Position numbers and translations under genes: made by a program. From Porticoccus sp964395715 (GTDB taxonomy: Bacteria > Pseudomonadota > Gammaproteobacteria > Pseudomonadales > Porticoccaceae): a DNA stretch of 9,315 bases. Location: positions 1 to 9,315 of the forward strand of contig CAYNAU010000007.1 in the NCBI GenBank assembly GCA_964395715.1, read 5' to 3'. Below are positions 5,777 to 9,315 of this stretch, piece after piece (within the stretch, counting starts at the first letter, position 1; each line of letters begins with the position of its first letter). Below the pieces are notes generated by a model. That model saw nothing but the letters and a program-made list of their open reading frames with translations, did not search any database and had not been told where the DNA came from.

Positions 5777-6454
5777 TCAATCACCGTGAATGCGGCGGTG
5801 GAGAATACTGGAAAACTCTTCGGCAAAGGTTTCATAGCTGCTGTAAATACTGTCTGCCGACGCCGAGTAACGGTTATAGGCAAGCACCGCGGGAATCGCA
5901 GCAAACAACCCCATCGCCGTAGCAATCAGCGCCTCTGAAATACCCGGAGCGACGGTTGCCAGGGTTGCCTGCTGCACCGTAGCCAGGCCACGAAATGCAT
6001 TCATGATTCCCCAGACCGTGCCAAACAGGCCGATATAAGGACTCACGGAAGCCACGCTGGCGAGGAAGGGCAAATTGCGGTTGAGGCGCTCTTCTTCCCG
6101 TGACAGGGCTACACGCATGGACCTCTCGGTTCCCTCCATTACGGTATCGGGATCAACATGACTTTTCTGCTGTGCCAGCCGGTTAAATTCACGGAATCCT
6201 GCGCGGAACACACTGGATAGCCCTTCCACCGAGCCCTGCGCGCCGCAGTCATGGTAGAGCTGGTTAAGGTCGATACCGGACCAGAAGTTATCCTCGAACT
6301 TGCGCAGTGTGTGAGCGGCATTTCTCAAATACAGGCCACGCTGGACAATCATGACCCACGAGATGATTGAAGCGAAGAACAACAGCAACATGACAAACTG
6401 CACCAGCAGCGTGGCATTGGCTATCAGGCTCCAGAGGGATAAATGATCGTTCAC
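5777..6454 (-). CDS. tolQ: TolQ, inner-membrane motor protein
   Basis: TolQ is a three-helix inner-membrane protein (ExbB/MotA family) that with TolR converts the proton gradient into movement of TolA. The helices are at about 14-36 (LLVQFVMLLLFFASIISWVMI), 128-150 and 165-190. The family signatures GLFGTVWGIMNAF (T146) and PGISEALIATAMGLFAAIPA (T179) are present; these threonines correspond to E. coli T145 and T178 in the proton path. Length 225 aa against 230 in E. coli. The start is GTG at 6452-6454, with a strong GGGAG 6 nt upstream in the 20-nt gap after ybgC. No in-frame ATG fits before the first helix. Confidence 0.97.
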   Translation of the reverse strand: MNDHLSLWSLIANATLLVQFVMLLLFFASIISWVMIVQRGLYLRNAAHTLRKFEDNFWSGIDLNQLYHDCGAQGSVEGLSSVFRAGFREFNRLAQQKSHVDPDTVMEGTERSMRVALSREEERLNRNLPFLASVASVSPYIGLFGTVWGIMNAFRGLATVQQATLATVAPGISEALIATAMGLFAAIPAVLAYNRYSASADSIYSSYETFAEEFSSILHRRIHGD

Positions 6455-6474
6455 CGGTTACTCCCGTCAGGTTA

Positions 6475-6876
6475 TCAGAGTGCAGATTTGAGGGTCTGCA
6501 TCATATTTTCAGGAATGGCTACCGGGCGTTTGCTGTCGTGATCGATACAGGCTGCCCGCACAGTCCCTTCCACTAAAATTTGTTCGCCGCGTTTTACCGT
6601 CTGGGCGATGGTAAAGGATGTTCTTGTCACACCCACCAGCCGCGCGGTAGCAATGATTTGGTCGTCCAGCACCGCCGGAACACGATATTTCAATTCCACA
6701 GAATGCACTACGAACTGCATCCCATCAAAAAGAGCAGGTTTGTCATACCCGAGGGTCCGCATCAATTCAGTACGGGCACGTTCCAGGTATTTCAGGTAGT
6801 TGGCGTAGTAGACGATGCCACCCGCGTCGGTATCTTCCACGTAGACGCGAATGGGTAGACAATATTCTTTGGTCAT
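6475..6876 (-). CDS. ybgC: YbgC, hotdog-fold acyl-CoA thioesterase of the tol cluster
   Basis: YbgC is a cytoplasmic thioesterase of the 4-hydroxybenzoyl-CoA thioesterase family that hydrolyses acyl-CoA esters. It accompanies tol-pal in many proteobacteria, and a link to phospholipid metabolism has been proposed. The signature VYVEDTDAGGIVYYANYLKY (residues 11-30) includes the catalytic-region Asp (D17, with D15 nearby) and the ERARTELMR helix; where E. coli has VVYHASY, this protein has IVYYANY, so the His is replaced by Tyr. Length 133 aa is normal. The ATG overlaps the ruvB stop by 4 nt (ATGA at 6873-6876), which ties its translation to ruvB. It precedes tolQ by 20 nt. Confidence 0.95.
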   Translation of the reverse strand: MTKEYCLPIRVYVEDTDAGGIVYYANYLKYLERARTELMRTLGYDKPALFDGMQFVVHSVELKYRVPAVLDDQIIATARLVGVTRTSFTIAQTVKRGEQILVEGTVRAACIDHDSKRPVAIPENMMQTLKSAL

Positions 6877-7910
6877 TTATCCGTTAAATCCAATTGCCGG
6901 GGCAAATTATCCGGACTCTGTAGTCCAAAATGTTCGTAGGCAAGGGCCGTCACCATACGCCCTCTAAGGGTTCTGGTCATATAGCCTTGTTGTATCAGGT
7001 AGGGCTCAATCACATCCTCAATGGTACCGCGCTCCTCACTGATGGCCGCCGCCAAACTCTCTACTCCAACTGGGCCCCCAGAGAATTTTTCCATAATCGC
7101 CAGCAACAGGCGGCGGTCCATATGATCAAATCCCTTGCCATCGACATTCAGCATGTTCAGTGCCTGGTCTGCCACATCAGCAGTGATGTTGCCGTCTGCC
7201 TTCATTTCTGCAAAATCCCTGACCCGCCGCAACAGGCGATTGGCAATACGCGGCGTACCCCGTGAACGGCGAGCGATTTCAGCGGCGCCCGGCTTGTCCA
7301 GGCTGACACCAAGCATACCGGCTGAACGGTAGACGATCTGGCTCAGCTCCTCGACCGAATAGAATTCCAGCCGCTGCACAATGCCGAAGCGATCCCGCAA
7401 AGGTGAAGTCAGCAGACCGGCCCTGGTGGTCGCTCCAACCAGGGTAAATGGCGGCAGGTCAAGCTTGATAGAGCGGGCCGCCGGGCCTTCACCAATCATG
7501 ATATCCAGCTGATAATCTTCCATGGCCGGGTAGATCACTTCTTCCACCACCGGGCTGAGGCGGTGAATTTCATCAATGAACAACACATCCCCTGGTTCCA
7601 GGTTGGTCATCAACGCCACCAGGTCGCCGGCACGCTCCAACACTGGACCGGATGTTGTTTTCAGGGCCACGCCGAGTTCATTGGCAATGATATGTGCCAG
7701 GGTGGTTTTGCCAAGCCCCGGGGGACCGAACACCAGGGTATGATCCAGAGGCTCACCGCGATTACGGGCCGCACCGATAAAGATGTCGAGCTGATCGCGC
7801 ACAGCCTGCTGGCCGACATAATCGGCAAGACTCAAGGGGCGAATGGCGCGGTCGAAACGATCTTCCTGAACGGAAGCTTCGGGGGAAATCAGACGGTCTG
7901 TTTCGATCAT
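6873..7910 (-). CDS. ruvB: Holliday junction branch-migration ATPase RuvB
   Basis: RuvB is the AAA+ motor that forms hexameric rings on RuvA-bound Holliday junctions and drives branch migration in recombinational repair. Visible motifs are Walker A GPPGLGKTT (62-70), Walker B LFIDEIHRL (D113, E114), sensor 1 LVGATTRAG (158-165), the arginine finger in LRDRFG (R174) and sensor 2 RGTPRIANR (217-225). A C-terminal winged-helix DNA-binding domain follows (about 260-335). The start MIETDRLISPEASVQEDRFD aligns with known RuvB N-termini; length 345 aa compared with 336 in E. coli. It lies 24 nt after ruvA, with no strong ribosome site in the gap, and its stop overlaps the ybgC start. It is presumably transcribed from the LexA-controlled ruvC promoter. 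Confidence 0.98.
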   Translation of the reverse strand: MIETDRLISPEASVQEDRFDRAIRPLSLADYVGQQAVRDQLDIFIGAARNRGEPLDHTLVFGPPGLGKTTLAHIIANELGVALKTTSGPVLERAGDLVALMTNLEPGDVLFIDEIHRLSPVVEEVIYPAMEDYQLDIMIGEGPAARSIKLDLPPFTLVGATTRAGLLTSPLRDRFGIVQRLEFYSVEELSQIVYRSAGMLGVSLDKPGAAEIARRSRGTPRIANRLLRRVRDFAEMKADGNITADVADQALNMLNVDGKGFDHMDRRLLLAIMEKFSGGPVGVESLAAAISEERGTIEDVIEPYLIQQGYMTRTLRGRMVTALAYEHFGLQSPDNLPRQLDLTDK

Positions 7911-7934
7911 AGCGGCCAGTATATCTTGCTGCGC

Positions 7935-8537
7935 TTAGCTTTTAACCATGCTTTTGAGTGCCAGACGAATCAATTCCTGACTACTTTGCCCTTCCGTGGC
8001 TACAGCATTGACCATGCGCGAAGCCTCCTGCGGTTTATAGCCAAGGGAAGTCAGCGCACTCTCTGCCTCCAGAACCGCGTCGGCCTGCTCTATACGGGTT
8101 GCGGGCGAGGAGACCGGCATATCTTTCGTGGCAAAACTTTGCAGGCGATCGCGCATTTCGACAATCAACCTTTCAGCTGTTTTTTTACCCACTCCCGGCA
8201 GCCTAACCAGACCCGCCACATCGTTATTCTGAACACCTTTGACAAACTCGCTGGCGGTCATGCCGGAAAGAATGGCCAGCGCCAGCTTGGGCCCAACACC
8301 GCTGACCTTGATCAGGTGGCGGAACAGTTCACGCTCGCTCTGCTCGCCAAAGCCATAGAGCTGATGGGCATCTTCGCGTACTACCAGGTGTGTATGCAGC
8401 ACCACGATTTCACCCTGAGGGGGCAAGTCAAAAAACGTCGTCAGGGAAACCTGGACCTCATAACCGACACCCTGCACATCAATCAGCAACTCCTGTGCCT
8501 GACGCTCCAGCAACACACCGCTGATACGGCCGATCAT
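7935..8537 (-). CDS. ruvA: Holliday junction recognition protein RuvA
   Basis: RuvA tetramers bind the four-way junction and load RuvB. Domain I is an OB-fold (about 1-63, MIGRISGVLLERQAQELLID). It ends with the acidic pin residues E55 and D56 in VVREDAHQLYGF, equivalent to the E. coli pin that separates the strands. Domain II has two helix-hairpin-helix motifs, VSGVGPKLAL (78-87) and LPGVGKKTAERL (113-124). Domain III (about 150-200) is the flexible RuvB-binding module, after a variable linker (SSPATRIEQ). Length 200 aa against 203 in E. coli. The ATG overlaps the ruvC stop by 4 nt (8534-8537), indicating translational coupling. Confidence 0.98.
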   Translation of the reverse strand: MIGRISGVLLERQAQELLIDVQGVGYEVQVSLTTFFDLPPQGEIVVLHTHLVVREDAHQLYGFGEQSERELFRHLIKVSGVGPKLALAILSGMTASEFVKGVQNNDVAGLVRLPGVGKKTAERLIVEMRDRLQSFATKDMPVSSPATRIEQADAVLEAESALTSLGYKPQEASRMVNAVATEGQSSQELIRLALKSMVKS

Positions 8538-9094
8538 TTCACCGGACTCCCCTGCTCACTGCCAGCTCCGGGCATAGACTTGATACGACCCCGGGAATAA
8601 TGGATTCCCTTGGACAAACCCGAGGCTGTGCTCAGGGTTCTGGCATGACAGAGGGCAACAGCCAGGGCATCGGCAGCATCCTCGGCGGGCGCGGCAGACA
8701 GCTTGAGCAGACGTGTCACCATAAACTGCACCTGCGACTTGTTGGCCGCCCCGGTGCCCACTACGGATTGTTTAACCAAGCGAGCGGCATACTCGGCCAC
8801 ACTCAAGCCGGCGTTGGTGCCAGCCGCTATGGCGGCGCCCCGCGCCTGGCCAAGTTTTAACGCGGCCCTGGGATCCCTGGCCAGAAAAATATCTTCCACG
8901 GCCATGGTGGTCGGGCGATATTCGGAAATCAGGGTGCTGAGGCTGTCGAAAATAATTTTCAGACGCTCGGGAAGGGCGCCTTCGGGCAAACGGATAATTC
9001 CGCTGGTGACGTATTCAGCGTTTGCACCAACGGCGTTGATTACGCCAAAACCGGTTTTTCGGGAACCGGGGTCAATGCCGAGTATCAGGGTCAT
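8534..9094 (-). CDS. ruvC: Holliday junction resolvase RuvC
   Basis: RuvC is the dimeric, metal-dependent endonuclease that cuts Holliday junctions after RuvAB migration. The four catalytic acids of the RNase H-like fold are visible as D8 (ILGIDPGSRKTG), E67 (MAVEDIF), D139 and D142 (AEDAADALAVALCHA), matching E. coli D7, E66, D138 and D141. F70 corresponds to the junction-interacting aromatic. Length is 186 aa against 173 in E. coli; the extra residues form a polar tail (SMPGAGSEQGSPVK). The ATG at 9092-9094 has a GGTGAG site just upstream. It is the first gene after a terminator, and a LexA box lies 18 nt before the ATG, so it heads a DNA-damage-inducible ruvCAB transcript. Confidence 0.98.
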   Translation of the reverse strand: MTLILGIDPGSRKTGFGVINAVGANAEYVTSGIIRLPEGALPERLKIIFDSLSTLISEYRPTTMAVEDIFLARDPRAALKLGQARGAAIAAGTNAGLSVAEYAARLVKQSVVGTGAANKSQVQFMVTRLLKLSAAPAEDAADALAVALCHARTLSTASGLSKGIHYSRGRIKSMPGAGSEQGSPVK

Positions 9095-9111
9095 GCCATC
9101 TCACCAACATA

Positions 9112-9127
9112 CTGTATATTGCTACAG
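9112..9127. promoter_or_regulatory. LexA (SOS) operator upstream of ruvC
   Basis: The 16-bp core CTGTATATTGCTACAG fits the gammaproteobacterial LexA consensus CTGT-N8-ACAG, and the symmetry extends outward to TACTGT...ACAGTA (9110-9129), as in the E. coli consensus. It ends 18 nt before the ruvC ATG (9094) and overlaps the proposed -10 box, so bound LexA would block RNA polymerase. Function is inferred from sequence, but the match is very strong. Confidence 0.93.
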
Positions 9128-9151
9128 TATCCTACTGATGCAAAATTACAA
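9124..9151 (-). promoter_or_regulatory. Probable sigma-70 promoter of ruvCAB
   Basis: On the minus strand a TTGTAA -35 (9146-9151) is followed, after 16 nt, by a TACTGT -10 (9124-9129) that is itself half of the extended LexA operator. Matches to consensus are modest (4/6 and 3/6). Position between the upstream terminator and ruvC, and overlap with the operator, support it. Confidence 0.5.
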
Positions 9152-9174
9152 GCCCTGTTCAGCCACTTACCTCC

Positions 9175-9207
9175 CCAAAAATAAAAAAGGCGGCCACTGG
9201 GGCCGCC
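9175..9207 (-). terminator. Intrinsic terminator of the right-edge gene
   Basis: Perfect 7-bp GC stem: GGCGGCC at 9189-9195 and GGCCGCC at 9201-9207, with a 5-nt loop. On the minus strand it is followed by TTTTTTATTTTT (9188 down to about 9177). It starts 18 nt after the stop codon at 9226. It separates the upstream gene from the ruvC promoter, so ruvCAB begins a new transcription unit. Confidence 0.92.
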
Positions 9208-9225
9208 CGATCAAACCGCAAAACG

Positions 9226-9315
9226 TTACTCAGCTTTGGGTTCTTCATCTTCTGCAGCAGGTGCTTCTTCGGCAGGTGCTTCTTCGGCAGGTGCTTCTTC
9301 GGCAGGTGCTTCTTC
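9226..9315 (-). CDS. 3' end of an unidentified protein with acidic EEAPA-repeat tail
   Basis: The last 29 codons of a minus-strand gene running in from beyond the window: four EEAPA units, then AEDEEPKAE and a TAA stop. A strong intrinsic terminator follows, which supports a real gene end. The tail is acidic and low-complexity, probably disordered, as found on C-terminal extensions of some ribosomal and other basic proteins. In Pseudomonas the gene before ruvC is yebC, but YebC does not usually end this way. The visible part cannot identify the protein, so I leave it unnamed. Confidence 0.75.
   Translation of the reverse strand, partial: EEAPAEEAPAEEAPAEEAPAAEDEEPKAE
9256..9315 (-). repeat. 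15-bp coding tandem repeat, at least four units
   Basis: Four consecutive in-frame 15-bp units (9256-9270, 9271-9285, 9286-9300, 9301-9315), each encoding EEAPA. Three are identical and the one nearest the stop differs by a single silent base (A at 9256 on the plus strand, GCT instead of GCC). The array reaches the window edge and probably continues. Near-identity at the DNA level suggests recent expansion. Confidence 0.92.

Noticed and set aside
7563..8600. A 345-codon open frame on the plus strand opposite ruvA and ruvB
   Set aside because: It lies antisense to two textbook genes with all catalytic motifs intact, has His/Gln-rich composition typical of a complementary-strand shadow, and shows no recognisable domain.
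9256..9315. The regular 15-bp repeats as a CRISPR array or mobile-element end
   Set aside because: The units are in frame, directly abutting with no spacers, and encode a protein tail ending in a stop and terminator.

Overview
The window is a conserved housekeeping block from a gammaproteobacterium, with every supported gene on the minus strand. Reading 5'->3' along the minus strand (right to left), the order is: the 3' end of an unidentified gene, ruvC-ruvA-ruvB, ybgC-tolQ-tolR-tolA-tolB-pal-cpoB(ybgF), queE-queC, tRNA-Lys(UUU), and the 5' end of another gene. The order ruvCAB-ybgC-tol-pal-ybgF-queE-queC-tRNA-Lys is the arrangement I know from Pseudomonas and its relatives. E. coli keeps ruv and tol apart. 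Protein details (TolA C-terminal domain type, QueE N-terminus, TolR 'NVVPYIDVM' motif) and moderate GC suggest a Pseudomonadales/Cellvibrionales-type, possibly marine, bacterium. I cannot name the genus.

Right end (9095-9315): a truncated acidic ORF tail made of EEAPA repeats is followed by a strong intrinsic terminator. Next comes a promoter region with a near-ideal LexA operator just upstream of ruvC. ruvC and ruvA overlap by 4 nt, ruvB follows after 24 nt, and ruvB overlaps ybgC by 4 nt. The Holliday-junction genes therefore run straight into the envelope genes with no visible terminator.

Centre (1852-6876): the complete Tol-Pal system. TolQ/TolR form the inner-membrane proton-driven motor and TolA is the periplasm-spanning linker. 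TolB is the periplasmic beta-propeller, Pal the outer-membrane lipoprotein that binds peptidoglycan, and CpoB the coiled-coil/TPR coordinator. YbgC is the thioesterase usually encoded with them. Together they support outer-membrane constriction and integrity during division. TolA is unusually short, with a TonB-like Lys-Pro spacer in place of the long helical domain. tolQ, tolA and tolB start with GTG. Two back-to-back hairpins lie between pal and cpoB.

Left end (1-1786): queE and queC make 7-carboxy- and then 7-cyano-7-deazaguanine (preQ0) for queuosine. tRNA-Lys follows with its own promoter. Beyond it are about 200 nt of noncoding DNA with an odd nine-T/nine-G homopolymer pair, then a consensus -10 box and the first codons of an unidentified gene.

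I found no undescribed multi-gene system, mobile element or CRISPR array. The items most worth checking are the LexA operator with possible SOS read-through into tol-pal, the TolA Lys-Pro spacer, the pal-cpoB hairpins, the EEAPA coding minisatellite and the homopolymer tract beside tRNA-Lys.
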